Origin: an uncultured Thermoguttaceae bacterium
Lineage (GTDB): Bacteria; Planctomycetota; Planctomycetia; Pirellulales; Thermoguttaceae
Assembly: GCA_938084835.1 (NCBI GenBank)
Contig: CALKER010000006.1
Location: 248,001 to 312,000 of the forward strand
Direction of reading: 5' to 3'
DNA: 64,000 bases
The position numbers and the translations under genes are program-made. Positions 1 through 9,490 of the stretch are shown here, piece after piece. The notes below the pieces were generated by a model. It had not been told where the DNA came from. It ran no database searches and saw only the letters and a program-made list of their open reading frames with translations. The first letter of the stretch is position 1; each line of letters starts with the position of its first letter.

Positions 1-70
1 CGATCAAAATAGCTGGCAAAAAACAAAACGGATTCAACAAGCGTTCGAGTTTAAATTCAGTAGTGGAAAG

Positions 71-2815
71 TTGAGGAAGTTCAGGGGACCGCTTTTCGTC
101 TCACGGCCGAGGACCGATAATATTGCCGGAGTGATGCCTCCCGGGATCGACACAAGCGGAGGTATGGAAATTCACTTAAGCGAGAGGATTGTGGATATGT
201 TATCGCTTGCTGGGTTTTTGTTCTTAGGCTTGACAGGCGGGATGCTTATCGAGGAAGAGCTTGTCATAAATCCTGTGCCGCGGGTTTTAGTAGACCAAAG
301 TGTGGAAACGATCAGTTTTCAAAGCGATTCGGGAGGTTTTCGCGCCCTGAACCAGTGTCGGCTGAGCGTGCAAGATGGAGTCCTTGTCATTGAAAGCGAC
401 GGCGAGGATCCTTATTTTTCCCGACCCTTTAATCTTGCGGGTGACGCCTGCCAGGTGGAAGTAGTTCATCGCACGAAAGAGGCAGGTAATCTTTCTTTGT
501 ATTGGAGCACGGGGAAGGAGAGGGGGTTTAGCGAAAGTCGGGCGCATCATCGTCCTATTGTTTCCGATGGCGCGTGGCATCGGTACATCTTCAAGCTGAG
601 CACGCCCGGTGGACTCAGAGAGCTAAGAATTGATCCGGGCTCTCGTCCAGGCCGGTATGAGATACGCGAAGTGAAAATCAAAACTTTCCGACTTTATCCT
701 CTTGAGATCGATCGGGCTCGCCAAGTTGCCGGCGCGGTGGAATTCCGTCTAATCAACCGTGCGGAACACTCTGTGCGATTTTTGTATGAGGATAGATGGC
801 AAGAAATTTCTTCCGGAGCCAGTGTGGTCATCAACAAGCCGATAAGAAAAGATCGTGTGCTTGAAAGGGTATTGGTGCAAGTTGAGTGCGAGGGGCTTCC
901 GGCCCTTAAGCGAGAAGTTTACCTCTTTCACGACGACCATCCATGCCCTTGGAAAGCGATTGCGGCGAAAAGAGCCACGACCTTCGACGTGGAAATATGT
1001 CCTCAGGCAAACGCTGCCCGCATTCGGAGCGGCGGCAAGACCATAGCGGCGCTTGCTCCCCTTGTGGCAATTGGGCGATTGGGAGCACCGGGTATCTTCG
1101 CGGTTGTGCCCGAGCTCAAGCTGCTGGAAGAGGAAACGAATGGGGCACTTTTGGGGTGGGAGGAGATTCGGGTGCGACTCCGCTTGGAAGGCCAAGAGTT
1201 GTTGCTGGAGGTCTGGTGCGAAGAATGCGCCGATTCGCAGCTGAGGCGTCAACTGGCCTGCTCCGAGACAGATCCTATCGAGCTTGAAGGTCCTGTAGTG
1301 CGTGTCTTTGGGGCTTTGGACCAGGGGTTGTTTGCAGGTCTTGAGTATCTGGGGAAGGGGGAGCCAAGCTCCTCTAAGGCCGATATCGAAACCGAAGAGC
1401 ACATTCGCTTTGCTCCAGACCGTCTTAAGGTCACAATGCCTTTGATGGCATTTGTGACTCCTCAGGGCAGCGTGGCCATGACGTGGGAGAATATGAAACT
1501 GCAGCCGATTTATGCCACCCCGAACTTTTTTGACGGCACGGCGGAGCATCGCATGTCGCTTCGCGGGCCAGAGATTCAAGCGACCCTTCGGGTTTATCGG
1601 GGTCGGTTGGAAGAGGGAATTCTTTGGGTGGTGGCCAAGCGTGGCCTTCCCCCCTTGCCGGAGCCGCCACGCAGTCCTGAGCAGCAGGACGCTTTGTGCC
1701 TGTGGGCGCTTACCCAGGGGCCTCTTCGTGATAGTAATGGCTGGGGACATTGCGTGGAGGCCAATTGGCCGCGGCGCTTCTACGTGGACATGGTCTCCAC
1801 GATCTGGCACCTTTCGGGGCAGCTTCCGGAGGTACCGGAGCTTGTCCCAAACGGCGCCCATCTCCCCAACGAGGCTGCTTGGCTTTTGACGGGACGAGCC
1901 GGACAGTGGGTCGCCCACCTTCGTGGTCGAACAGATGAGCTGCTCCGCCAGCAGCAACCGGATGGTTCTTTCCGCTACCGAGGCAAGTTTCAGCGGGGGC
2001 ACTTTGAGGATACAGCAAGTGGACACTGTGCGAGGCCCGCGGCACTCCTTCTGGAGGCAGCACATTTCCTCGGGGATCCGCGGGCCCTCGAAGCCGGGGT
2101 GAAAACCCTAGACTACATGAAGCGATTCTCCACGCCACGGGGTGCTCAGACATGGGAGCTATCGTTGCATACTCCCGATATCTTGGCAAGTGCCGAGCTC
2201 GTTCGAGCTTATGTCCGCGGTTTTGAGTTGACCGGCAACAAAGAATATCTTCGGGAAGCCAGGCGGTGGGCATTGAGCGGTATCCCGTTTGTTTACCTAT
2301 GGGGTGAATACCCGGTGATGGTTTATGCTACAATTCCTGTTTATGGCGCAACCCATTGGCGGGCTCCCAACTGGATGGGCTTGCCTGTTCAATGGTGTGG
2401 CCTCGTTTACGCATATGCCATAAATATGCTGGCGGAATATGACCACACTCTCGACTGGCGTCACCTTGCCCGGGGCATTCTCATTGCTGGCCAGCAGATG
2501 CAAGTTCCGGATAATCATGGGCCCAATGCAGGCCTTTTGCCCGATGCCTTCCGACTGAGAGAACAACAGCGATTGGGACCATTCATAAACCCCTGCGCCC
2601 TGGTCAGCTTAGATCGGGCACTGCGGAAGGAGCTCCACCAAGTGGTAGTGGCTGTTGGGGAGGGACATCGGGTAGTTGCTCCGTTTCCAGTGAAAATTGA
2701 CTCTGGCAGAGCAATCATCAACGGGCAGGCGGGCGTTAGTTACCAGATCGTGGTCGATGGTACTCGGGTAGTGGACGTTAAGTCTGTTGGTACCGATGTG
2801 GTTTCCTTGGACTAA
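71..2815 (+). CDS. Large secreted protein, six-hairpin glycosidase-like C-terminus
   Basis: I do not recognise this protein of up to 914 residues as a named family. The N-terminal half (to about residue 540) looks beta-rich. The C-terminal part (about 545-850) alternates amphipathic helices with conserved aromatic and acidic turns (GHFEDTASGHCARPAALLLE, WRAPNWMGLPVQWCG), as in alpha/alpha-toroid glycoside hydrolases and polysaccharide lyases. The open frame begins with TTG at 71. ATG at 164 or 197 is more plausible: the latter has GAGAGG nine bases upstream and is followed at once by a hydrophobic stretch (MLSLAGFLFLGLTGG) that could be a signal peptide. A role in extracellular polysaccharide breakdown is inference from the fold impression and from the other exported hydrolases in the window. 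No catalytic residue can be assigned. It stands alone, with 1 kb of non-coding sequence after it. Confidence 0.7.
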   Translation: MRKFRGPLFVSRPRTDNIAGVMPPGIDTSGGMEIHLSERIVDMLSLAGFLFLGLTGGMLIEEELVINPVPRVLVDQSVETISFQSDSGGFRALNQCRLSVQDGVLVIESDGEDPYFSRPFNLAGDACQVEVVHRTKEAGNLSLYWSTGKERGFSESRAHHRPIVSDGAWHRYIFKLSTPGGLRELRIDPGSRPGRYEIREVKIKTFRLYPLEIDRARQVAGAVEFRLINRAEHSVRFLYEDRWQEISSGASVVINKPIRKDRVLERVLVQVECEGLPALKREVYLFHDDHPCPWKAIAAKRATTFDVEICPQANAARIRSGGKTIAALAPLVAIGRLGAPGIFAVVPELKLLEEETNGALLGWEEIRVRLRLEGQELLLEVWCEECADSQLRRQLACSETDPIELEGPVVRVFGALDQGLFAGLEYLGKGEPSSSKADIETEEHIRFAPDRLKVTMPLMAFVTPQGSVAMTWENMKLQPIYATPNFFDGTAEHRMSLRGPEIQATLRVYRGRLEEGILWVVAKRGLPPLPEPPRSPEQQDALCLWALTQGPLRDSNGWGHCVEANWPRRFYVDMVSTIWHLSGQLPEVPELVPNGAHLPNEAAWLLTGRAGQWVAHLRGRTDELLRQQQPDGSFRYRGKFQRGHFEDTASGHCARPAALLLEAAHFLGDPRALEAGVKTLDYMKRFSTPRGAQTWELSLHTPDILASAELVRAYVRGFELTGNKEYLREARRWALSGIPFVYLWGEYPVMVYATIPVYGATHWRAPNWMGLPVQWCGLVYAYAINMLAEYDHTLDWRHLARGILIAGQQMQVPDNHGPNAGLLPDAFRLREQQRLGPFINPCALVSLDRALRKELHQVVVAVGEGHRVVAPFPVKIDSGRAIINGQAGVSYQIVVDGTRVVDVKSVGTDVVSLD

Positions 2816-3832
2816 GTGGTAGCAGGCGGGCTTTTCATCAAATAAGCCGGGGGATTTGCGCCCTTCAAACTGTTAGCAAAAGGGCCACTTGCCTTTACGG
2901 GCTTTTGAAGGCAACATCCCAGTACAGAGTCGCTACCGGACACCCGGCCCGTGCGTGAAAGATCCCCTTCTGCGATTCGTTCCCCTAAACTTCGAGGCAG
3001 TCGGAATTTCTTGAATTTTACTGCTTGCGACGTAAGCTTGGACAGCAATATAGCGGGTGCGTTTGAATAGGATATTTCCCTTAAAATCTTGGTCGTCGAG
3101 GTCAAAAGGGGTCACCCTATGGGAAAAAACCAAGGAAGCTTCCACCCCCAAAGCCGGGCAAAAACGCTCCCCTTGGGGCGGTGTTTTAAGTGAGGCTACC
3201 TCGGGATGTTGTGACATGCCGGCGCTGGTCGCTCGCGAGGGCGTAGGGATCGCGGAATTTGGGCGTACCCTTCCCCCCGGAAAGCAGCTTTGGTGGGCTC
3301 GCGGAGATCTGGCAGCGTTTCCGTATCCCGCAGGGTGATTCTTTGGCGCATGGCCCGCGAGGATTATTCGCCCTGAAAAATAGCGTAGGCTCGCACGAGA
3401 TTCTCCAGAGGGGCCAAGCGGCCGTAGACTACAAATTCCTGCGGTAGCTTGCCGGAACAAAATCGTCGGTAAATTCCGACAAAAAGTTTGAGCTGTCTCG
3501 CGAAGATTGTATACTTGAAAAACTGCGGGCCGTTCGCGAAGGCAATCCTGGGTATTTATAAGGCGGTACGCAAACTGAATTCCCACCGGAGGGGCAAACG
3601 CCGTACTCCCTGGCATTTGGAGGAGTTTCGGTGAAAAACTCCAGCGGGATGACTCGGCCTTTGTGCGGGATTCCCCTTGGTCTTGTGCCCAATTTACGGT
3701 TGGGAAGCTGACGAGGCGATTCCCCTTCTTGGGCGATGGTAACTCGCCGTTAGGGGAAAGAAGAGTTGGCCGGAGGCTGTTCTGCCGGCACAGCGGAATA
3801 AATTCTTCGCGTTTGGTACGGCGATACTATCC
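2816..3832. other. 1.0 kb spacer without a supported gene
   Basis: Open frames here (for example minus strand 2933-3616) lack a Shine-Dalgarno site, domain-like composition or any recognisable motif. Several short imperfect inverted repeats follow the stop at 2815 (GCCCTT...AAGGGC near 2869-2894), but none is followed by a T-tract. No riboswitch core was seen upstream of the cobalamin-reductase-like gene at 3833. Confidence 0.6.
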
Positions 3833-5221
3833 ATGAGTGTAGCAATCTCCGTTGATGAGATTTATGAGGCGGGCGTTGTGGGCGCAGGTGGTGCCGGATT
3901 TCCCACCCATGTAAAGCTTAGAGCCCGGGTGGAGACCTTAATTTTGAATGGAGCGGAATGTGAACCGCTTCTTCACAAGGACAAAGAACTGCTAAAACAA
4001 TTTTCGGAGCTCGTGCTCGAGGGCGTCGCCCGAGCGAAGGAACTTGTCGGTGCCTCCCGGGTGATCTTAGGCATCAAGGAAAAATATCACGACGTGATAG
4101 ACGCCGTGCGGAAAAGCGGACATGGTTGGACAGAAATCGCTCCCCTGCCAGATAGCTATCCCTCTGGTGACGAATTTGTCCTTGTGTACGATACCTTGGG
4201 GCGGGTTATTCCGCCCGGAGCGCTTCCTCTGGCGGTGGGGGCGGTGGTGATCAATGTGGAAACTGCCTTCAACATTGCCCAGGCGCCATCAAGCGCCGTA
4301 GTGGATAAATTTCTCACGGTGGCGGGGGCTGTTCGCGAGCCGGTGACACTCCGAGTCCCGCTGGGAGTGACGATTGAGGAGTGCGTGCAGGCGGCTGGGG
4401 GACCGACAGTTGCTCGGCCGTGTTACTTTTTGGGTGGGGTGATGATGGGGCGAATTACCAGCGAGCCTACCACGCTTGTTGATAAAACCCTGGGTGGGAT
4501 TATCGTGCTTCCTGAAGATCATCCTCTGGCAAGGCGATATCGCCACTCGTGGACACAGATTGTCCGTATTGGTCGTTCCGCATGCGATCAGTGCGGCTAC
4601 TGCACCCAGTTTTGCCCTAGGTGGCTTTTAGGACACCCGATTGAACCACATCGTGCCATGCGCAGCCTCGGCTTCAACTTGGTGGGACATTCTGACGTAG
4701 CCGGCACGGTCTTCTGCTGCGAGTGTAATGTTTGCTCACTATACGCATGTCCGGAGGACCTTGACCCAAAAAACGTGTGTGCGGAGAACAAGCGTCGGCT
4801 TCTTCGGGAGGGCAAGAAGTGGGCTAGTCCTCCGTTTGATCCCGCTCGGGCCCAGCTTCACTTGGCTGCCCGACGTATTCCGATCCACCGGCTTATCCAC
4901 AAGCTGGGATTGCAGCAGTACCCGAATGTGGGACCATTATCGCAGCGGCAGCTCACTCCGCGAAGGGTGGGAATCGCTCTCAAGCAGCATGTTGGAGCTC
5001 CGTGCCAACCGGTTGTCAATGTGGGACAGTGGGTCAATCGCGGCGAGGTGGTAGGCCGGCCGCCGCTAACGGACGGCAAACCGTCCCTTGGTGCCCCTGT
5101 TCATGCATCAATTTCCGGTGTGGTGAAAGCTATCGACAGGGAAGTGGTGTGGATTGAGGCCGGCTTCGACTCTCCGGCCCCAAATGTAAAGAACGTCCAG
5201 ACGAGGAGCTCTGGAACATAA
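3833..5221 (+). CDS. pduS: PduS/RnfC-like Fe-S flavoprotein (cobalamin reductase type)
   Basis: This soluble NADH-dependent flavoprotein family carries electrons; PduS reduces cobalamin inside propanediol microcompartments, and RnfC is the related Rnf subunit. At residues 17-26 GAGGAGFPTH is the nucleotide/FMN-binding loop. Two ferredoxin-type clusters follow: C251-x2-C254-x2-C257-x3-C261 (CDQCGYCTQFCP) and C295-x2-C298-x2-C301-x4-C306. The C-terminal 100 residues look like the barrel-sandwich/SLBB part (PVVNVGQWVNRGEVVG). Length of 462 residues is close to PduS (about 450). There are no membrane segments, so it is not the membrane Rnf complex. No strong Shine-Dalgarno precedes ATG 3833. The next gene, 161 bases on in the same direction, is a PduT-like shell protein, which favours the microcompartment electron-transfer role. 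The real acceptor (cobalamin or another carrier) cannot be read from the sequence. Confidence 0.88.
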   Translation: MSVAISVDEIYEAGVVGAGGAGFPTHVKLRARVETLILNGAECEPLLHKDKELLKQFSELVLEGVARAKELVGASRVILGIKEKYHDVIDAVRKSGHGWTEIAPLPDSYPSGDEFVLVYDTLGRVIPPGALPLAVGAVVINVETAFNIAQAPSSAVVDKFLTVAGAVREPVTLRVPLGVTIEECVQAAGGPTVARPCYFLGGVMMGRITSEPTTLVDKTLGGIIVLPEDHPLARRYRHSWTQIVRIGRSACDQCGYCTQFCPRWLLGHPIEPHRAMRSLGFNLVGHSDVAGTVFCCECNVCSLYACPEDLDPKNVCAENKRRLLREGKKWASPPFDPARAQLHLAARRIPIHRLIHKLGLQQYPNVGPLSQRQLTPRRVGIALKQHVGAPCQPVVNVGQWVNRGEVVGRPPLTDGKPSLGAPVHASISGVVKAIDREVVWIEAGFDSPAPNVKNVQTRSSGT

Positions 5222-5382
5222 GCACCGTGGGATGTAGAGCAAAAGCGGCATGTGCGGCGCCGCCCACCTTTTCGAAAAGTAAAAGTGCTAAAAGATTCTG
5301 GTGGATCGCTAGAGGTGAGCCTTGGACCAACGCTTATGTCAGGACGAAAACCCGTACCCGTTTTTCGGCAATAGGGAAAGCT

Positions 5383-5952
5383 ATGATGTCGATCTCCCAA
5401 ATGCGATCGATCGGTGCCATCGAACTTTCTAGCATCGGCGTCGGTTACCAAATCCAAGACGACATGCTAAAGGCAGCCACTGTACAACTCCTTTTGGGAA
5501 GGACCATTTGCTCCGGCAAATACCTGATTGTCGTAGGCGGGTCGGTTAGTGCCGTGGAAGCTTCCATGCAGACGGCCCTGAGCCAGGCCGAGCACGCGAT
5601 CATTGATCACCTAATTTGTAATAACGTTCATGAATCGGTTTTCCCCGCTTTGGGTCAATCTGTCACTCTCGATGCTGACCACGTGGGAGCTTTAGGAATC
5701 ATTGAGACGTTCAGTGCCGTCAGTGCTCTCGCCGCGGCTGACGTGGCTGCCAAGGCAGGCCGGGTCACTCTCTTTAGGATCCATTTGGCCATGGCTTTAG
5801 GGGGAAAAGGCTTAATTTTTCTCACTGGCAGTGTGGCCGATGTTCGCGCCGCAGTTCAAGCGGGGGCGGAAGAGGTCAAAAAACGCGGGCTCCTTGTCTC
5901 CCAGGTTGTTATACCACATCCGAGCCGCGAGCTTTTCGCTGAATACTTATAG
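5383..5952 (+). CDS. pduT: BMC-T tandem-domain shell protein, PduT-like
   Basis: A 189-residue protein with two BMC repeats (about residues 9-93 and 100-185; starts SIGAIELSSIGVG and HVGALGIIETFS). Such tandem proteins form trimeric pseudohexamers in bacterial microcompartment shells. TICSGK at residues 41-46 places a cysteine (C43) where PduT has the pore cysteine that binds a central [4Fe-4S] cluster across the trimer, so electrons can pass through the shell. The open frame extends upstream to 5227, but that stretch is basic and unlike BMC proteins. ATG 5383 (or 5386) has AGGGAAAG upstream and gives the family's normal length. It follows the PduS-like gene in the same orientation, and the pair is probably one unit. 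No BMC-H, BMC-P or core enzyme gene is visible nearby. Confidence 0.9.
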   Translation: MMSISQMRSIGAIELSSIGVGYQIQDDMLKAATVQLLLGRTICSGKYLIVVGGSVSAVEASMQTALSQAEHAIIDHLICNNVHESVFPALGQSVTLDADHVGALGIIETFSAVSALAAADVAAKAGRVTLFRIHLAMALGGKGLIFLTGSVADVRAAVQAGAEEVKKRGLLVSQVVIPHPSRELFAEYL

Positions 5953-6269
5953 GCCGATATACCCTTGGCACTATCTCCCCAACGTGTACACTCTCCGCTG
6001 TCGATGAGGTTGGGGGTGCATGTTCCTATGGCGTACCTCACCAGTGTTGAAGTCGTCTCCCCCACCGCTACAGCGGTTAATGACCCTTGGCCATGCTTGA
6101 GCGCAGCAGAAGTTCCCGCTTGTCCTCTGGCCGTCAGAGGGCAGGAGATCTTGCGAGAAGCTGTTTTTGGAAATGCATGGGGCTGTTCTCACCTCGCGAT
6201 GTTTACAGAACCACCATCGCGGGGATCAAGTGCTAGGTGATTGCAGGTTCCGTTGGTGTGCCCATGCGC

Positions 6270-7469
6270 CTACTTTGCACCGAGAAGGAATTCTTCCAAT
6301 CGGTTTAGTGCTTCTTCTAACGTTTCTAAGCTAGCGGCAAAAGACAGCCTTACGTAGCCTTCGGCGCCGAAAGCGGAGCCCATAACTAACGCCACCCCGT
6401 GCTGGGATAAGAATTCCAAACACCACTCTTCTGTGTTGGTAATGACCTTGCCATTATAGGTTTTACCTAGATAGGGCGAAATGTTGACGAAAGCATAAAA
6501 CGCACCGGTGATGTGGGGACATCGTATTTGAGGGATCGCGTTGAGCCGCTGCGTCACGTAATCCCGGCGGCGAGCAAATTCGGCACGCATCTGCCCCACG
6601 CACTCTTGCGGACCTTGAAGGGCGGCAAGCGCGGCGTACTGGCTAATGCTGCATGGATTGGAAGTTTCTTGACTCTGAAGGTCACCGATCGCACGCGCAA
6701 CAGGTGCCGGGGAAATCGACCAGCCAATCCGCCAACCCGTCATGGCATACGTTTTACTGACGGCATTGATGACGATCGTTCGGTCCACCAAACCCGGCTG
6801 AACAGTCGGAAAGCTAGCATACGGGAAGCCGTCATAGACGAGCTGGTCGTACACTTCATCACTTAACACCATGAGGTCGTGCTCGACCACAATATTGGCA
6901 AGCTTTTCCAGCTCTTCGCGCGAATAAGTGGCTCCTGTGGGATTGGATGGGCTACACAAAAGCAAAAGCTGTGTACGCGGGGTAATTGCTGCCCGCAATT
7001 GTTCCGGTGTGATTTTAAAGCAATTTTGCTCGTCCGTGGGCACAATTACCGGTCGTGCACCAGTTAGTTTGACCAGCTCGGCGTAGCTAACCCAATAAGG
7101 TGCAGGAATGATCACTTCATCACCGGGGTCGAGGACGGCCGTGAGGGCATTGTGGATGGCATGTTTTGCGCCATTAGAGATCACCACTTGATCGGGGGTA
7201 TACTTCAACCCATAACGACGTTGATAGTCGGCAACAACGGCTTGCTTTAACTCGGGAATACCGCTGGCCACCGTGTAACGTGTATTCCCAGCTTTCATAG
7301 CCTGAAAAGCCGCTTCGCAAATATGCCACGGCGTTGGGAAATCCGGCTCTCCCACACTAAGGTCTAAGACCTTCCGCCCGCTCGCCTTTAGCTCTTTGGC
7401 TTTTGCAGACATTGCCAGAGTCGCGGAAGGCTCAAGAGAGCGAAGAATCCCGGAAATTTTCATCGGCAT
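6270..7469 (-). CDS. Class I pyridoxal-phosphate aminotransferase (AspC/AspAT-like)
   Basis: Cytosolic PLP enzyme of fold type I, subfamily I-gamma-like aspartate/aromatic aminotransferases, moving an amino group from aspartate or a related donor to 2-oxoglutarate. The protein has 399 residues with the N-terminal LDLSVGEPDFPTP substrate motif, SPSNPTG (Asn binding PLP O3'), D204 and Y207 in LSDEVYDQLVY, and the Schiff-base lysine K239 in SKTYAMTGWRIGW. The C-terminal carboxylate-binding arginine lies in GYVRLSFA. The open frame starts at GTG 7490, but ATG 7469 has GAGGGG eight bases upstream and is preferred. It converges on the BMC-T gene and diverges from inositol-phosphate synthase. Exact amino-donor preference cannot be read from sequence. 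Confidence 0.93.
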   Translation of the reverse strand: MPMKISGILRSLEPSATLAMSAKAKELKASGRKVLDLSVGEPDFPTPWHICEAAFQAMKAGNTRYTVASGIPELKQAVVADYQRRYGLKYTPDQVVISNGAKHAIHNALTAVLDPGDEVIIPAPYWVSYAELVKLTGARPVIVPTDEQNCFKITPEQLRAAITPRTQLLLLCSPSNPTGATYSREELEKLANIVVEHDLMVLSDEVYDQLVYDGFPYASFPTVQPGLVDRTIVINAVSKTYAMTGWRIGWSISPAPVARAIGDLQSQETSNPCSISQYAALAALQGPQECVGQMRAEFARRRDYVTQRLNAIPQIRCPHITGAFYAFVNISPYLGKTYNGKVITNTEEWCLEFLSQHGVALVMGSAFGAEGYVRLSFAASLETLEEALNRLEEFLLGAK

Positions 7470-8162
7470 CAAATCACACCCCTCAATCACGTGAAACCTG
7501 GAACCCAGTTACGTGCTAGAAGAAGGAAACGTCGATGGCCAGCATCACACCTGCGGGTTAGCTGCCGCAGGGTCCGGAACCACGGTGTACCGAAGGTCGC
7601 CATCGCTTTTGCCAGTGCCTGGCCCAAGCCAGCTTTGAGTCGACAGCCACTGACCAAACCTCGGTGCCGGCCGGAAAGGTAGCTAAGCCTTCGTTGACGG
7701 TAAGGAAATGCTCACTCTTCCGGTGCCGGCTGGCGCTTCTTCTCACGAGAGCGTTATCATCGGGTTATCGTCCCCTCCTTGCGAGGAGGGAAGAGACCCG
7801 GCCGGAGGTAAAATTCTTCCGCTGGTCTTAGGGTAACAAGCTAGGGATGGACCCTGATTTGGTTGCCGAAGTGGCTGAGTTTTTCGCTGGCAGACGGCTC
7901 ACCAACAACGATGGGCCCTCTCCGGACGGTTGAAGGCGCGCTTGGGTGAGTACCGCTTACCTCGCTCCCGCTGCCATCCCCTAGGGGACGGAGCTTAGCA
8001 GCGACCAACGCGTAAATTTCTTTTCTTCGAGCTTAAAAGCAGAAGAACCTTATCGTAGTGCCTACACTGCTTTTCGTCAAGCTCCGTGCGCCGGAAAATG
8101 ATTCATTCGGAGCCGAGCTAATTTACGTCGTTCCGGACGCTGATGGCAGAAAGGAGCAATCA
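7470..8162. other. Divergent spacer between aminotransferase and ino1 genes
   Basis: About 690 bases must hold the promoters of both divergent genes; no consensus -35/-10 pair stands out. A short perfect hairpin lies at 7773-7790 and is listed separately. No supported gene. Confidence 0.55.
7773..7790. repeat. Perfect 7-bp hairpin with UGCG tetraloop
   Basis: CCCTCCT pairs with AGGAGGG around the tetraloop TGCG. No T-tract follows on either strand, so it is not a classical intrinsic terminator. The right arm contains a Shine-Dalgarno-like AGGAGG without a nearby start codon. Function unknown. Confidence 0.45.
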
Positions 8163-9359
8163 ATGTCTTCGTCAAAATACGGCATCTGGCTGGTGGGAGC
8201 CTGTGGAGGGGTGGCGAGCACTGCAATACTTGGCCTTGCGGCGTTAAAGCGGGGCCTAATTCCCACGTGGGGACTGGTTTCGGAATTACCCCAGTTTGCA
8301 GGTGTGGGACTTCCCCAGTGGGACGACTTTTTGGTGGGCGGCCACGAGATTCGTTGCGCCTCCCTTGTGGCGGAATTGCGGCGTTTTGCGATCGAGAATC
8401 GCGCGCTACCACCGGAGCTCATCGAACTTTGTCGCGAAGAGTTAGACGCGGTTCAGACGGAAATTCGATGGGGCACCGTGCACGGGGCCACTGAGGTGAT
8501 CAGAGGCCTAGCGTCTCCTGAAGTGCCTGAGGATCGCTCCTCGCGGTTTGCTGTGGATCGGCTTGAAGCCGACTTGCGTGCATTTCGGGAAAAGTACCGC
8601 CTCGACCACCTTGTGGTTATTCACGTGGCGTCCACCGAGCCACCCCTGGCCGTTGACGAAATTCCATCACCCTGGCCAAAGTTGTGGCGTTGGCTCGAGA
8701 CCGAGGCGGCCTGCGCGCTTCCGCCAAGCTCGCTTTATGCCATTGCTGCATTTCGGTCTGGATGTTCGTACATCAACTTTACGCCCTCGCCTGGTCCCGA
8801 TCTTCCCCCACTGGGCGAGCTTGCCGTTGAGCAGCAAGTACGCTATATGGGATGCGACGGAAAAACGGGAGAAACTCTTCTTAAAAGTGTACTGGCTCCT
8901 ATGTTCGCCCGTCGTCACTTGCGCGTCCTGAGTTGGGTGGGACACAACATTTTCGGAAATTTAGATGGTAAAATTTTGGATCATCCAGCCAACAAAGCGT
9001 CGAAAATCGCCACCAAAGACCGTCTCCTTGGTCACATCTTGGGCTATCGGCCCCAAACTCTTGTCTCCATCGAGTTTGTGGAAAGTCTTGGCGACTGGAA
9101 GACGGCTTGGGACCACATTCATTTTGCCGGATTTTTTGGGACAAAAATGGTCGTCCAGTTCAGCTGGCAGGGCTGCGATTCGATCTTGGCAGCTCCGCTT
9201 GTTTTGGACCTTGCGCGCTGGACAATACTGGCTTGGAAACGTGGCCACGTGGGATTAATGCCCTTTCTAGCTTCCTACTTTAAAAGTCCCTATGGGATGG
9301 CAGAGCACAACTTTGAAACCCAGTTTAAAATGCTTGAGGCTTGGGCTTTAGCACACTAA
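8163..9359 (+). CDS. ino1: Myo-inositol-1-phosphate synthase
   Basis: Converts glucose 6-phosphate to 1L-myo-inositol 1-phosphate using tightly bound NAD. Visible family features in order: Rossmann start (GIWLVGACGGVAST), SYINFTPSPG, the GCDGKTGETLLKSVLAP substrate-binding segment, and SWVGHNIFGNLDGKIL. Length of 398 residues fits the prokaryotic enzymes. ATG 8163 is chosen because AAGGAG lies six bases upstream; the open frame runs back to 8058 but that extension is not family-like. The gene is monocistronic, divergent from the aminotransferase. Products could be phosphoinositol lipids or, if the host is thermophilic, a solute such as di-myo-inositol phosphate; the partner genes for either are not in the window. 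Confidence 0.93.
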   Translation: MSSSKYGIWLVGACGGVASTAILGLAALKRGLIPTWGLVSELPQFAGVGLPQWDDFLVGGHEIRCASLVAELRRFAIENRALPPELIELCREELDAVQTEIRWGTVHGATEVIRGLASPEVPEDRSSRFAVDRLEADLRAFREKYRLDHLVVIHVASTEPPLAVDEIPSPWPKLWRWLETEAACALPPSSLYAIAAFRSGCSYINFTPSPGPDLPPLGELAVEQQVRYMGCDGKTGETLLKSVLAPMFARRHLRVLSWVGHNIFGNLDGKILDHPANKASKIATKDRLLGHILGYRPQTLVSIEFVESLGDWKTAWDHIHFAGFFGTKMVVQFSWQGCDSILAAPLVLDLARWTILAWKRGHVGLMPFLASYFKSPYGMAEHNFETQFKMLEAWALAH

Positions 9360-9400
9360 CCCTTTGGCAAATAAATTGCAAATAGAAAGGTAGACCCTTG

Positions 9401-9429
9401 TTGACAAGTTCCGTATTTCTCTGTTGTGT
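9401..9429 (+). promoter_or_regulatory. Weak sigma-70-like promoter candidate
   Basis: A perfect TTGACA at 9401-9406 is followed after 17 bases by TTGTGT, a poor -10 match. It lies about 60 bases upstream of the CE15 esterase start. Listed only because of position and spacing. Confidence 0.2.
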
Positions 9430-9490
9430 TCTGTTGTAAAACAGCAAACCGGTTTTTGTCGGTAAGGCACAATGAGAAGGAGTGTTCCCT

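Noticed and set aside
749..2065. Long antisense frame (438 codons) opposite the first gene
   Set aside because: It lies wholly inside a better-supported gene on the other strand, has no ribosome-binding site and an unlikely amino-acid composition.
2933..3616. 227-codon minus-strand frame between the first two genes
   Set aside because: No ribosome-binding site, no recognisable motif, atypical composition.
5965..6240. Possible EutN/BMC-P shell gene after the BMC-T gene
   Set aside because: I compared it with the expected EutN pattern; no conserved segment matched and the frame has no ribosome-binding site.
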